Positions 10,300 through 21,330 of a stretch of 64,000 bases of DNA are shown in pieces. The stretch is from assembly GCA_049999765.1 (NCBI GenBank), contig JBNGIQ010009407.1, forward strand, positions 1 to 64,000, given 5' to 3'. Positions within the stretch are counted from its first letter, which is position 1, and every line of letters begins with the position of its first letter. Made by a program: the position numbers and the translations under genes. The DNA is from Phaeoceros laevis (taxonomy: Eukaryota > Anthocerotophyta > Anthocerotopsida > Notothyladales). The notes under the pieces were generated by a model, which worked only from the letters and a program-made list of their open reading frames with translations, was not told the origin of the DNA and did not search any database.

Positions 10300-11160
10300 C
10301 GCGCAAAACATTTGCACTGACCAGTATAGGAGGCTAGAAATTGCAGTAGAGGTGGCTCAGGGTTTGGAGCATCTCCACTCCTGTAAGGTAACTTTGGGCA
10401 GTAAGCAGCTCTCACAATATCGGAAGGCAAAAGTTGATATGGATAGCGCAACATTTGAGCTTCCGGTAACTGCGGTGGAGGTGTGCGGGATCCTCCAGTC
10501 ATTCTCCCAGATGTACATGTGAAGCCACAGAATTTCTTCTTGATGTGAATTTTACAGCGAAGCTATGACATTGTGAGTTTGGCATCTCAAGGCAAATCTT
10601 GATCATGATAATCACATCTCGACAAGACCAGCCGATACAGCAGGGTAAGCCACATCGACAACTTGGCTCCTGTCTCTTGCTTATGATGCGTTCTTCCTAA
10701 TGCACGGGTTGACCAGGTACTTGGACCCTCAGTACTTTATTCAGAGGCATCTTACTGCAGCCAGTGACGTCTATGGTTTTGGAATGGTCTTAAGCTTGCT
10801 TGAGCTTGTTACTGGTCAGAAGGCCATGATAGATCATGAAAGGGAAGGTGGCTTCAACCTAGTAGAATGAATGGGTAAGCATTGTTGAGCAAATTAGTGG
10901 GTCAGCCTGTTGCCTGGTTATTCTCTGGAGTAACATTATGGTACCTCTGTTCTCAACTCTTCCCAGGCAAGGTCAAGATTCAAGCGTGAAGGACTTTGAG
11001 TCCATTGTCTGACCCTGCTTGTGGAGAGCACTCAAAGGAAGCCTGATGCAGTGGCTGATAATTGCTTTTAAGTAGATGCACCACATTCGAAAGCCAAGAC
11101 CCACCATCCGTGCATGATCCGAGTTCCGAAACTGTCAAAGCTTTCAAGGCTCTGGTCAGG
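10300..11160 (+). pseudogene. Receptor-like protein kinase remnant
   Basis: Pieces of a plant receptor-like kinase domain occur in order but in broken frames. Bases ~10304-10390 encode RRLEIAVEVAQGLEHLHSC (alpha-E helix before the catalytic loop). Bases ~10715-10863 encode YLDPQYFIQRHLTAASDVYG followed by an ELVTGQKA stretch and NLVE (P+1 loop and helix F region), then a stop. Bases ~10990-11020 encode KDFESIV, and ~11080-11130 resemble the C-lobe end. The HRD and DFG segments expected between the first two blocks were not found. Stops and missing parts indicate a dead copy. Confidence 0.7.
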
Positions 11161-12241
11161 CCTGCACCAACAGTGTGCTCTACTCACATTGCCTTTCTTA
11201 GCTGTGAATTGCAGGTTGTGTTGATTGCCTTGGAAGCTCACATTCTGAACATAACCTCCCATACATGTCCTCACTCCATGGACTTCCTTTTCTCTTCCAC
11301 ATGGCATGGTGCGAGTTTGACGGACATTTTATGTATGGCAGAGCCAGCAAACAAGCTTCATAAGCTTAGCCTACACGGAGAGAGAGCTGCTTTGGAAAGA
11401 GTCTCATCAAATGGCCTATCTCAAAAATGATGTGTGACTGGCCATCAGTGTTGAGATGGTAAATCATAGGTTGGAGCGGCTAATCCCTGTCTCGAAGTAG
11501 CTCAACAAGACGCTGATGGTATCAATATCTGTAGACCTGGCTGCTCTGGCCATGGCCAGAGCAGAGCACTTTGACTCCTTGGCTGCAAAGTCAAATTTTC
11601 CAGAAAACCCAAGTAAAGTCGGAGTGATCCGGCATAGTAAATAGGCTTATTTTTTGTTGGGCCATCGATTTCAGGGTACTGTGAGCACTCAGAATTTCTG
11701 CTTACCTACGTACTGTATTGGTGTTCCTGCGAACAGGTGACTCACTTTTATTATGATCGCTTGCAATCTTGAGAGAGGAGGGGCTGACAGTACTTTTCAA
11801 AGTCAAGCAAGCGACCTGGAGTCTGGGCTTACTCGAGATCCCACTAAAGTATAAAATGTACGCCATTATTGATAGTAGATGCATGGTGCGCGCGCGGGGC
11901 CGAGCGCGAACCGTGGATCGGTTTGCCCGGAAAGCAAGTCATGATCAGGCTGCGGCCAATGAGAGTGCATGCATATGTTTTAGCTCCTCCGATCCCTCTT
12001 GGCCATGGATGCACAGCTTTTATGAATTCCAGCTCTGGACGCTTTACATGTAAATGTATTCCTTTTGCTATTCCTCTAGACCTCTCTCGTCCGAGCTCCG
12101 ATCCCTCCCTCCTCGTGTTCAAGATGCATATGATTGAACTCCAGCATGTACATGTGGACCCCATTATATTTGCAGGGCTGGCATGGCAATATTATTGCAT
12201 TTCCAGTGGGGCTAATGGCCAGCCACCGGCAACCGGAGACG
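11161..12241. other. Low-information region after the kinase remnant
   Basis: No supported gene. A plus-strand frame at ~11454-11638 reads VEMVNHRLERLIPVSK, a stop, then LNKTLMVSISVDLAALAMARA; it may be another decayed exon but I do not recognise it. Confidence 0.35.
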
Positions 12242-12249
12242 TATATAAA
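12242..12249 (+). promoter_or_regulatory. Probable TATA box of small secreted-protein gene
   Basis: TATATAAA lies 208 bases before the ATG at 12457, a good match to the plant TATA consensus and the clearest core promoter element noticed before this gene. Transcription would start near 12275, giving a leader of about 180 bases. Confidence 0.5.
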
Positions 12250-12456
12250 GCACATCTTGCTCCCTTCGGACCTGTAGATCAACATCCTCAGGCTGGACTT
12301 GGACGCCGACGGTCTCAGACGATTTCGAGCTCGAGTTTGGTTTTGGAATCGTTTCCAAGGCTTGTTTGCTCTCACCATGGCATTGCATGCATATGCATAT
12401 GCATATGCTTGCGCTGAGCGTGGTATGATATATTACAAGTGTGTTGTTCGCAGGCC

Positions 12457-12708
12457 ATGGTGAGCATGGGCGAGACGTTGGGGAAGCGGCAGCTGCGGGT
12501 GTTCCTGCTGGCCGCCATCCTGCTGCTCGCATTCTTCTGCGGCTGTGGTTGCGTCACGGCCAACCAGGCCGCCCTCCCCCGCCGAGCGCTTGTCGTCGAT
12601 TTGTTCGGGGTGCAAATCGACACTTTCCTACCCGTTAACATAGACATTAACCACTTTGGGCCAGCGACAAACGTCGCCTCGCCAAATCCGCCACCCCCGG
12701 GCAAGTAG
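12457..12708 (+). CDS. Small putative secreted protein
   Basis: An 83-residue ORF begins in a favourable context (GCCATGG). It has a basic N-terminus (GKRQLR) followed by a strongly hydrophobic stretch, VFLLAAILLLAFFCGCGC, like a signal peptide or anchor with small residues after it. The mature part contains LPRRALVVDLFGVQID and ends in a proline-rich tail, NPPPPGK. There is no known domain. Short secreted proteins with a processed basic site (RR) may be peptide-hormone precursors, but this is speculation. An AG acceptor-like site (TTCGCAG) just before the ATG leaves open an upstream exon. A good TATA box lies upstream. Confidence 0.55.
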   Translation: MVSMGETLGKRQLRVFLLAAILLLAFFCGCGCVTANQAALPRRALVVDLFGVQIDTFLPVNIDINHFGPATNVASPNPPPPGK

Positions 12709-12989
12709 AAAAACTGATCCATGAAATTGTGGATGGCCGCGCGCGATCGCGAGCACACAATCTCATCGTCAGTGTTTGTGTTTGTGCGGATGGAAAGGCT
12801 AAAATTGTTTTTACGATAGCTCCAGAGAGTATGGGGCGTAGTATGTTGATTCAACATTAGGCGGTTTGCCTGCAGCAGCTCTTAGCCGGGACCCCACAGA
12901 CAGCCGGATTCATGAGCAGCTGCGCTGCGCGCTAGGAGATGATCAAGTCCACGAGCTAGCTAGCTAGTAGCGACTTCTTTATCAGGCCG

Positions 12990-13334
12990 ATGGCCTTTTG
13001 TATGACTCGGCGGTTGTCCACGCTATTTGTAAATTTTGTATATGTCCCTGTTGGCAGTCCGTCTGGCAGAAGCCGACCCTTGTTTAGAAAATCGTTTCTT
13101 TTTAAAACTTTAGTTTCTTGGGAACGTCTTGAAGGAAACGGAGCATACGTTTCATACATTGAAACCGAAGATACCCGTTGCATTGGGTTACCTATCCAAC
13201 AAAGCTTGGAAGAGATAGATGGATATTTATTTATAGACCAGTGTTTGCAAGGTAAAGATCATACTACACAAAAGTGTGGCCTTTTTGGACCCATAGAAGT
13301 TTCTTCTTCTTCTGTAGCAAATGATACAAAATAG
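12990..13334 (+). CDS. Unrecognised ORF, AT-richer than surroundings
   Basis: A 114-codon open frame without a recognised domain; it contains SFLFKTLVSWERLEGNGAY and RCIGLPIQQSLEEIDGYLF. From about 13080 to 13690 the DNA is clearly richer in A and T than the neighbours, with TTCTTCTTC runs. This may be an insert of other origin, such as organelle or mobile DNA, or a decayed gene. I could not match it to a plastid or mitochondrial gene by eye. Codons are not typical of the flanking genes. Confidence 0.3.
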   Translation: MAFCMTRRLSTLFVNFVYVPVGSPSGRSRPLFRKSFLFKTLVSWERLEGNGAYVSYIETEDTRCIGLPIQQSLEEIDGYLFIDQCLQGKDHTTQKCGLFGPIEVSSSSVANDTK

Positions 13335-14116
13335 AAGATAGAAAGTTACTCCATGCTTGAGATGAAGATCATGAATAAACATGTTGCTAATCCATCCTTC
13401 AAATATTAAATCCCTCCTTCAAATCAACCAAAGCTGGTTTCTACACAAAGTGCAGTGGATGTTAAGCATTTACAACTTAGGCTCTCTGTGCGTTTCTTTC
13501 TCATTGTATCAATCTCATTGTACCAAGTGATCCTATCTATCACAAACGTGCGGACCTTTAGCACCCATCAAACACATAATAAAGACTCTTCTTCTTCTTC
13601 CTCAAGTTTAGAAGTATATATGATATTTTCTATCCATAAAACCCGGTCACACAATAAGTGCACAAAAATTATCGGGAAGGAGAGGTAGTGCTCGTCGTGT
13701 AGAGTTGACGATTTCACTTGTGAGTTAGAAATGACATAGGGCTATGCAGGGTTTCATTCGGCTACGACTTGCTGTGGCTTCCTGCTAGCCGAGATTACAC
13801 GAGGAGTCGATGGTGACATAGCAAAGCTAGGGGTCACGCCACGGTCGACGGGGAGGTCCTCGTCTTCACGAGGCACTTGTTCTTTGCAGCTGGCTTAGTT
13901 GTGCTGATTCGGATGCGATGCTCGTTTTCATGAACGCAGAGGAAAGCAATATCGCCGTAGATGGGAATCTCGGGCCCCTACAACTCGACTCCTGTCTCGG
14001 ATGTTGGTGGCCATCTTACAGCGCAACCCTGACAGCAACCAAAAAACAGAATTTTTGGGTACTGTCGCTGTAACCGCTGGACGCCAAGTGTAGACTATTC
14101 ACAGCTGGTAGCCAGC

Positions 14117-16808
14117 ATGGCGGGCATAGGAGGGCTTGTGGGAGGAAGTGCTCTCGATGATGAATTGTGAGTTTTGTGATTATTCTATGACCTTCATGGC
14201 ATTGGGATTTGGAGGAGGGCAGACTGACGTCGAAGGAGGACGGAGCATACTTGATGTACTTGCTGCCATGGCATTAGATTCATTCCAGGGGGCTGGGTGT
14301 TTCTTGCAGAAATGTTTGGACGTATGTATCAACGTCTTGATTTCGACCATCTCTTGGTGTCTCTGCAGAAAGCGCAGCAATGTCGTTCGGTTGCGTGGAC
14401 TCCCCTTCAGTGCTTCCGAGACAGACATTGCCGATTTTTTTAAAGGATTGGAGATGGGTCCTGATGGGGTGGTTATTTGCGTCAATTTTCAAGGTTTGCC
14501 AGATCAGATCTCTATGTTCTTGCCCGTGCAGTTGGAGGCTGTGAGCGCTCAGCTCTGATACGCCTTCTCTGGACCTCCACAGGACGATCAACAGGGCAAT
14601 CATATGTGCAGTTTGCGTCGGCTGAGCAAGCAAACAAAGCCCTAGAAAGGAACAGGTAAGGGGTACTTCGCTCTTTGTCACTGTTCTTAAGGCAAACGTG
14701 GTTACCAAGATTGTATGTGATGGAGCGCTGGCCCAGGACTGGTGGTTTGGAATCTTGTAGATGCTTGGCTATCTAGGAAAGTAGACAAGGTGTGCAAGTG
14801 TGCATGTTCATTGTGGTCATTCTGGTGTTCTCTGTATAGGCAACATATTGGCAGCCGTTACATTGAAGTTTTTAAGGGTCATCCCGCAGATATGCAGGTA
14901 GAGTGGGTTGTCACTTTCATCTGCCAGTAGCCCTGTCAATCTTGCAGTTGCTGGCATGTAGTCTTTTGAAAGGGGCTTGCAAACTTTGCTGGGTCGTTGG
15001 CCTTTACTGTTCTTCGCCTATAACAGGGAGCTTTGCGCATGGTTGGTCGAGGAAGTGGCTCAGTTAGTGGGAACGTTGGCCTTCTCAACGTTGGGATTCC
15101 AGGAATGTCAGGGAACCTAGACATGCGATATATAGGGGTGGTCAGGATGAGAGGAATGCCTTACAGGTGTGTGGTACTTCACCTGGTTCGAGCTCCGATG
15201 CTTGATACTACATCTTGAACATAGGCAGAGGTGTTTGACATTTAGTCAATCATGGTTATCTTCTGCAGTTGCACATCAGCCGACATCACAGCTTTTTTTA
15301 AAGGAATGCAAGTTGTAGCAGATGGGATTTTCCTTTGCACCCATGCAGATGGTCGCCCAACAGGGGAGGTGCGCTTTCACATCACCTGAGTTCCTTTCCT
15401 AGTCGAGGCCTATCTTTTGTTTTGCTTGGCAGGCTAGTGCTCACGGGTTATCATGGTTATACCTTCTAGGCATTTGTTGAGTTTGTCAATGAGGAAACAG
15501 CTGCTCGGGCCATGCAGTTGCATAGAGAACCAATGGGCTCGGTCAGTATATCCATTCACTTTTTGACCTCAGTTCTTGTCTTCTCTTGGCTTTGTCAAGG
15601 GAGTGGTGCTGATTATTTTCATATTGCCATTATTTTCTTACTTCACCCCATACAGCGGTATGTGGAACTATTTCGAAGCACAAAGGGCGAGATGGTGACT
15701 GCAGTGCAGCAGCGGATTTACGGGATGTTTTCGGGTGTTGGTGGCTCTTCTCAATTTGGTGCTGTTGGGCAGGTCAGATCAAGCCCACATTGGCTTCTTG
15801 AGTATGATGAGGGGCTTCTAAGTTGTGGACAAATTTGTGGACTGCCTAGTTCTTTCCCTCTGGGGCTGTAGGTCTTGTCTGAATGGTCATGTTGTGTTCC
15901 AGATCCCGGGGATGGTGGGAGCATTTGGAGTCCAGGGTATAACTGGGATGAATGTAGCAGCTATGCAAGGGCTGGAAGGCATTTCTGGTTTGCAGGGCAT
16001 GGGTGATATGTCTGAGCATGTTTGCATCAAAATGCGAGGTCTTCCATATAATGCTGGGCAGAGGGAAATCATGGATTTTTTTGAGGGGTATACAGTTTTG
16101 CCAAATGGCATTCACATTGTGATGGGAGCGACAGACCGTCCAACAGGGGAAGCGTTTGTGGAGTTTGTATCTCCTGAGGAGGCTCAACGTGCTATGGATC
16201 GCCATCGTCACAATATTGGTTCACGTTACATTGAACTTTTCAGAGCTACAAAAAGGTTTTCTGCAGTCATCTGGCAGTTCCTTGAGATCTAATATTCTTT
16301 CAGTCATACTGAGTAAGTGCTTGTTTGTGGTTGCAGTGAAATGCTCTTGTCAACTCTAGGATTTGCATCTTTTGCGATTGCACAAGGATTGGACCAGAGC
16401 AGGCAACTTCTGCTCTGGCAGCAACAGGTCAAATCTAGTTGCTAATCTGTTGCTCTGAACAGAGTTTCCCATTGTATTCCGTCTGAGGTCCTCCTGCTTG
16501 GAATTGTGGATCTTTAGGCTGCAGCTGGGGCTTTTGGCATGACTGGATTGATGGGAGCACAAGCTGGAGGCTGGGCAGACCTGCAGAATATTGCAGCAGC
16601 TGCTGCCAGTTTTTATCAAAGGCAGGCAGGACTTGCAGGATCAACTGGTTCTGTGGTTTTTGATCCATCATCGTCTGGAAAAGTTCGGGGACTCCCTTAT
16701 AGGACATCGGTCAGTGTTGGTGGAATTCCGGATGAAATCTTATGCGCTTTGTCCAGGTTCTCGTGCATGAGCTCTGTTTTTATGGGGTCTTATGTTCAGA
16801 GTCACTAG
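14117..16808 (+). CDS. hnRNP F/H-like protein with three quasi-RRMs
   Basis: Probable exons 14117-14166, 14310-14321 (a 12 bp microexon, least sure), 14369-14493, 14583-14655, 14840-14897, 15027-15166, 15269-15368, 15470-15541, 15656-15772, 15903-16255, 16337-16427, 16518-16808 join in phase to about 493 residues. Three RRMs of the hnRNP F/H, GRSF1 type are seen: VVRLRGLPFSASETDIADFF with GSRYIEVF; VRMRGMPY with RPTGEAFVEF and RYVELF; VCIKMRGLPYNAGQREIMDF with GSRYIELFRA. Such proteins bind G-rich RNA and affect splicing. Linkers are rich in Gly, Met and Ala. The last exon begins a possible fourth motif (KVRGLPYRTS) and then degenerates just before the downstream repeat, so the native 3' end may be lost. 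Confidence 0.8.
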
Positions 16809-16883
16809 CTGGTGAATGATCTGACTGTCTCTCTGCATGCAGACATGATTGGGCAGTGCTTTGACATCGAATCTGACAAATTT

Positions 16884-18134
16884 TACATGGGCACTTTCCC
16901 AGGAGGAGATTTTTCTAGGAATGTGAGGACATCGTCTCTACAAGCTTCACTGCAACGTCAGTATCAGCAGCATCAGCGCTTTGCGTGGATCTCAATGGAC
17001 TTCCAGCTGCAAGCACACAAATCACCAGGAGCCTCCTTACAAGGTTATGTAGCTGTCATTCTTCTTTAGCAAACAAAGAATCTTCTGAGCAAAGGTAGAC
17101 TTGTGACGGCCAAGATTTATATGTGTATAGCTAATTGGGCCTCAGTGAGTTGTGAAAGCCTGTCGGAATTGTAGTGTGGTGTCAACACTCCGTTACCCAT
17201 TTTTGCGAGTAGGTTGTTCAAATGGATACTGTTTTCAGATGGGACTAACGTAGCTACTGGTAGCCATGACGTCGCTACTGGTAGCCATGATGTCGCTACT
17301 GGTAGCCATGATGTCGCTACCGGTAGCCGTTACCCATTTTTGCGAGTAGGTTGTTCAAATGGATACTGTTTTCAGATGGGACTAACGTAGCTACTGGTAG
17401 CCATGACGTAGCTACTGGTAGCCATGACGTTCAGGATCTTTGGCAAAAGTTGCATAGATACCTGTGGTGTGGAGGGCTTGATGCTCACAATGTCACCTGC
17501 CAACTTTGTAGGATCGTTTCGGTTCTGTGTAATTTGTTTTCAACTGTCGCTAGTTCTGCGTAAGCTTATAATGTAAATGAAAAGCTTACTCAGTGTTCCA
17601 CCTATATTAGGCGCTGTGAGCCGATAAATTCGTGTTTTGCAAGATGATACCATGATTAGCTGCCAGCAGGCCCAGCGCTGTGTTGTAACAAATCTTCGAC
17701 AACCCAATGCGGACTAGGCCATCCCTCAGGGTGCCTACTTCAGACCAATTTTGAATGAACTTAGAGACTCTGAGGTTTTGACTGGTTTTGAGCAGGAAGC
17801 TATGTGTTCCAGCAAAGGGGACTCCAGGTTCGACTTCCTGCTGACTTTGTATTCCCAAACTTGAGGCAGCAAAACCTGTTCACCTGTTCGTGCCCTTCTC
17901 TTGGGAGTCAAGGTTAACTTCGGGATGACATTAACTATACCTCCACTAGCTTCAAGCCTTTGGACGCATTAATACGCACGTAATACATCTTCTACAAGCA
18001 TTTTAATTTCCTCTATACATTTTACTTTGACGGTCATGTAAGAGTCTAAAGAACCTGAGAATTAGCCAATAGGTCCCACCGTTTCTCAAACGTTTCCCTG
18101 GGCCCGGCCTATAGTCCGCATCGTTTGTTCAACA
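16884..18134. repeat. 1.2 kb dispersed repeat, copy 1
   Basis: This stretch matches 21331-22490 in the same orientation, from TACATGGGCACTTTCCCAGG to CGTTTCCCTGGGCCCGGCC and a little beyond. The first 180 bases hold a short shared open frame (GGDFSRNVRTSSLQASLQ), perhaps the relic of an exon. Copy 1 is longer because it contains an expanded 21 bp minisatellite. Each copy lies directly downstream of a gene on the plus strand: the RRM gene here and the GT47 gene for copy 2. Confidence 0.85.
17248..17430. repeat. 21 bp minisatellite inside the 1.2 kb repeat
   Basis: The unit ACGTAGCTACTGGTAGCCATG and close variants occurs four times at 17248-17328 and twice at about 17384-17426. The two clusters are separated by a second copy of a ~60 bp block (CGTTACCCATTTTTGCGAGT onward) that also precedes the first cluster. 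Copy 2 of the host repeat has only one unit near 21695, so the array expanded after the duplication or contracted there. Confidence 0.85.
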
Positions 18135-19472
18135 TCAGTTTCGGATGGGGGGTTTTTTTGAACTTTTTTTGTTCCCATTCCCTGCGCTTGGTTTTCTTGA
18201 GGTGCCGCGCGCGAGTTTGTCGCACAGGCTGCCGCATGCCATCGCATGTGTGGGGTTGGGCTTTGGGAGGTTTGGCGCATGGCGCATGGCAGCCATGGAT
18301 GGGGATGGGGATGGTGAAAGCGCATACTTCACCATGCCTTACCATGTATGGGGTAAGGCTAAGTGACCGCGCGTAGGGAGTTGCCGGTAGCAGGAGAGAG
18401 AAGCTTTTGTGTCAGCCGCACTCTTGGGTCATCAACGTTCCTCACACTTTAGGAGCTTGCGTTTCATTCCACAGCGTTTCATTCCACCGCAGAGTACGTG
18501 TTGCTGGCTACTAATACGTGGGCAGTCCGCGCGGCACGACTCCGCGCGCTGCGTTCCGGTTGCCTGTTGTCGCTGACCGTGGCTTGCCTCGAGCGATCTA
18601 CGTCGACTAGCGCGCACCGGCAGCAAAGAATTCTCCTGTGCATTCCTGCTCGCCCCTTCTCTCCCTCTTCTTCCCTGTCCTTCCGTTCCTGCGCTGGAGG
18701 TGCTGTTAGCAGGCATTTCGGCATGCTGCGCTGTGTTCCCTGGCGGAGGATCGCGGAGCAGCGCAGCTCCCTCGCCACCCCATGTGGCCTCCGGGTGTGA
18801 CCTTGAACCTGTGCTTTGCATGGATCCTTTCCCACGGCGACCTGTGGCCGGGTAGCGAGCTGGCCTTCCGTCCGGCATGGTCGGTTGGTTGGCAGGGTAA
18901 GGAATGTGCGTGCGGATTTCCTCTGCCAAGTCGAGGGATCGCACGATGCGTCTGTTGCGGGTGCCCTGGTTCTGATCTGAGCTTTGGCGTGGGGGCGGCA
19001 GGCCGTGCGTCATCTTGGATTTCGGTTTTCTTCGCCCCTTTCTGAGTGCCACAATTTTCTTCGCGATTCCGTGTTCTTTTTTCAATCTTGCTTTCGCGTA
19101 TCAATTGCTCTTTTTCGAATCCTCTCTTCAACGTGTTCTCTGCTCTCTCCGTCTCTTTTGCGTTCTTTCTCGACTCTTTAAGAGATTGGCCATCCTGCCT
19201 GGATTTGTTTCTGGATACTTGCCTCAACTTCCTTAGGCAGGTCAGCACCGGGTGGGAGCAGGTGAAGTATCTTAAATCATTTCTCTTTTGTGTGATGTGC
19301 CGAGGCCAGGGGCTGGGGGTCCCTGAATTCTGTAGGCAGGGTGTGGGGAGTCCAATTTTTAGGTTTTATTTCCACTGTAAATCATCTGCAAGTACTTCTC
19401 GACCTCTCTGCCCTGAGCCTGTTGGAGGGGATACGATGGCCTGGTTCTGAACATTCTTTCCTCTGGAGAGAA
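18135..19472. other. Long spacer and probable leader of the GT47 gene
   Basis: No convincing gene. Overlapping open frames on both strands (for example a 217-codon minus-strand frame at 18432-19085) are compositionally biased (Arg, Ser, Gln) with no recognisable motif. Pyrimidine-rich tracts near 19040-19200 fit a 5' untranslated region. Confidence 0.45.
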
Positions 19473-21207
19473 ATGGCCAGGTTTAATAGATGTGGAGGGG
19501 CCATTAGGGGAAGCTCTTTTGTGGGCTCCGTGCTTTTGATGGTGGTACTCTACGTCACCTTTCAAGGCGCTGCTAACGTGTTTTTCATTGAATCTAACGT
19601 GGTACACAAGTTGCGTGCTTCTAAGTACACTCAGTTGGGCCAGAATGCACTTGCGGTCACAGGTGAGCCAGCGGACTCTGTGTTGCATGTAGACACCCTC
19701 AGTGGTGATCAGGACATTGGTGTTGAGGAGCAAATGGTTGAAAGTGATGAGCCACCTGAGATTTATGGTGGGCATTCCCTGGCAGAGGAGTTCCCGACTT
19801 GGCAACTTTCACAGCCTCTTCTCAATGTCTATATGTACGACCTTCCAAGAAAGTTCACCTACGGCGTGATTGAGAACTACTTGAAATCCAGAAACATTCT
19901 GAAGGCTGCGGGGCAAGTAGATGATGCCCAGTTGCAATATCCAGGCAACCAGCACAGTGCAGAGTGGTTCCTCTTCTCCGATCTTCTGATGCCTGCATCC
20001 TCAAAGCCAAACCCTGTGGCAGTGAGGGTGGATGACCCCAGCGTGGCTGATGTCTTTTATGTTCCCTTCTTCTCCTCTCTGAGCTTGGTCGTCAACATGG
20101 TTTCTAACCTCAAGGACCCTACGTACAATAACGAGGAAATCCAAGAAGAGTTGCTGACCTGGTTGGAGCAGCAACACACATGGCAACATACAAGGGGTCG
20201 CAATCATGTCCTCATTGCCCAGGACCCGAATGCCTTGCACAAAGTCAAGGACCGTCTCAAATCAGCAGTGCTACTTGTTTCTGACTTCGGGAGGTTGAGA
20301 CCTGATGAGGGATCTCTTGTGAAGGATGTTATCATTCCTTACTCGCATCGCATCACGACTTACAAGCATGAGAATGAGACACTGACACGAGACTCACTTC
20401 TATTTTTCATGGGCAACCGATACAGGAAAGAGGTGAGTTTCCTGTCCTGTGCTCTGCTGGAATTGTATCTGGGAAACAGACTGTCGCTGACTGTTTTGAT
20501 CATGTGGTGTGGCCACTATACCTGTGGTATCTGACAGGGAGGGAAGATCCGAGACGAGTTGTTTCCGATTCTGGAGACTGAAAGTGACATGCTGATCAAG
20601 CATGGTACTCAGTCCCTTGAAAGCAGGCGCCTGGCCACACAAGGGATGAGGACATCCAAGTTCTGTTTGCACCCTGCTGGTGACACTCCATCAGCATGTC
20701 GATTGTTTGATGCCATAGTAAGTTTGTGTGTTCCTGTGATCGTCAGCGATTTTATTGAGCTTCCTTTCGAAGATCAAATAGATTACAGTGAGTTCTCAAT
20801 ATTCATTCCAACTACAAAAGCTGTGATGCCTGGATATTTGGCCAAGCGACTGAGGATGGTTACTCCTGAAGAGCTGGTGAAGTATCAAGAACGAATGCGT
20901 GCGGTAAGAAATCGTCTTGGTGCTTCACATCCTACCTTACCTGTTGATGCATTCAGCCAATTGGACAAAGAGGTTAAAAAATCTGCTGTTTTTGCAGGTG
21001 AGAAGGTACTTCGAGTATGATGTGCCAGGCGGGGCAGTGAATGAGATCTGGCGACAAGTTCACCATAAGTTACCTTTGATCAAACAAATGATACATCGTG
21101 ATAAGCGCATTGTCAGAGGGTTAGACAGAGGAGAGGACTGCTCATGTATCTGCTCGAATGCAAGCATAGCCGCGGACGTGGACATTCTGGTTCCCAATAG
21201 GCTGTAG
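19473..21207 (+). CDS. Exostosin-family glycosyltransferase GT47, ARAD-like
   Basis: Three exons, 19473-20432, 20538-20903 and 20998-21207, join in phase to 511 residues with GT-AG introns. It is a type II membrane protein: short basic N-terminus, TM segment around residues 15-32 ([17 protein letters not shown]), a stem, then the exostosin domain starting [16 protein letters not shown]. Conserved stretches are [68 protein letters not shown] and [20 protein letters not shown]. The pattern fits the Arabidopsis ARAD1/ARAD2 group of Golgi enzymes implicated in pectic arabinan synthesis; donor and acceptor here are inferred. I chose the ATG at 19473 because it gives a short cytosolic tail before the TM segment. 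It looks intact. Confidence 0.9.
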
Positions 21208-21330
21208 CATACTGCGTTCCTTGTAATTTATTTCACGCTAGCAGGTCCAGAAATGGGCTCAGAAATCCATCTGGGGAGCTCAGATTTTTTGTATAGAAGG
21301 CATGGACTGTAGCAGGTCAATTCTTTGGAG

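Noticed and set aside
12956-13690. Possible plastid or mitochondrial DNA insert
   Set aside because: The region is AT-richer, but I could not match any organelle gene, so it is kept only as an unrecognised ORF.
17248-17328. CRISPR-like array
   Set aside because: Units are contiguous with no unique spacers, and the DNA is from a plant nucleus; it is a minisatellite.
18432-19085. 217-codon minus-strand ORF upstream of the GT47 gene
   Set aside because: Low-complexity Arg/Gln/Ser-rich translation with overlapping open frames in other phases and no motif; more likely GC-rich leader DNA.
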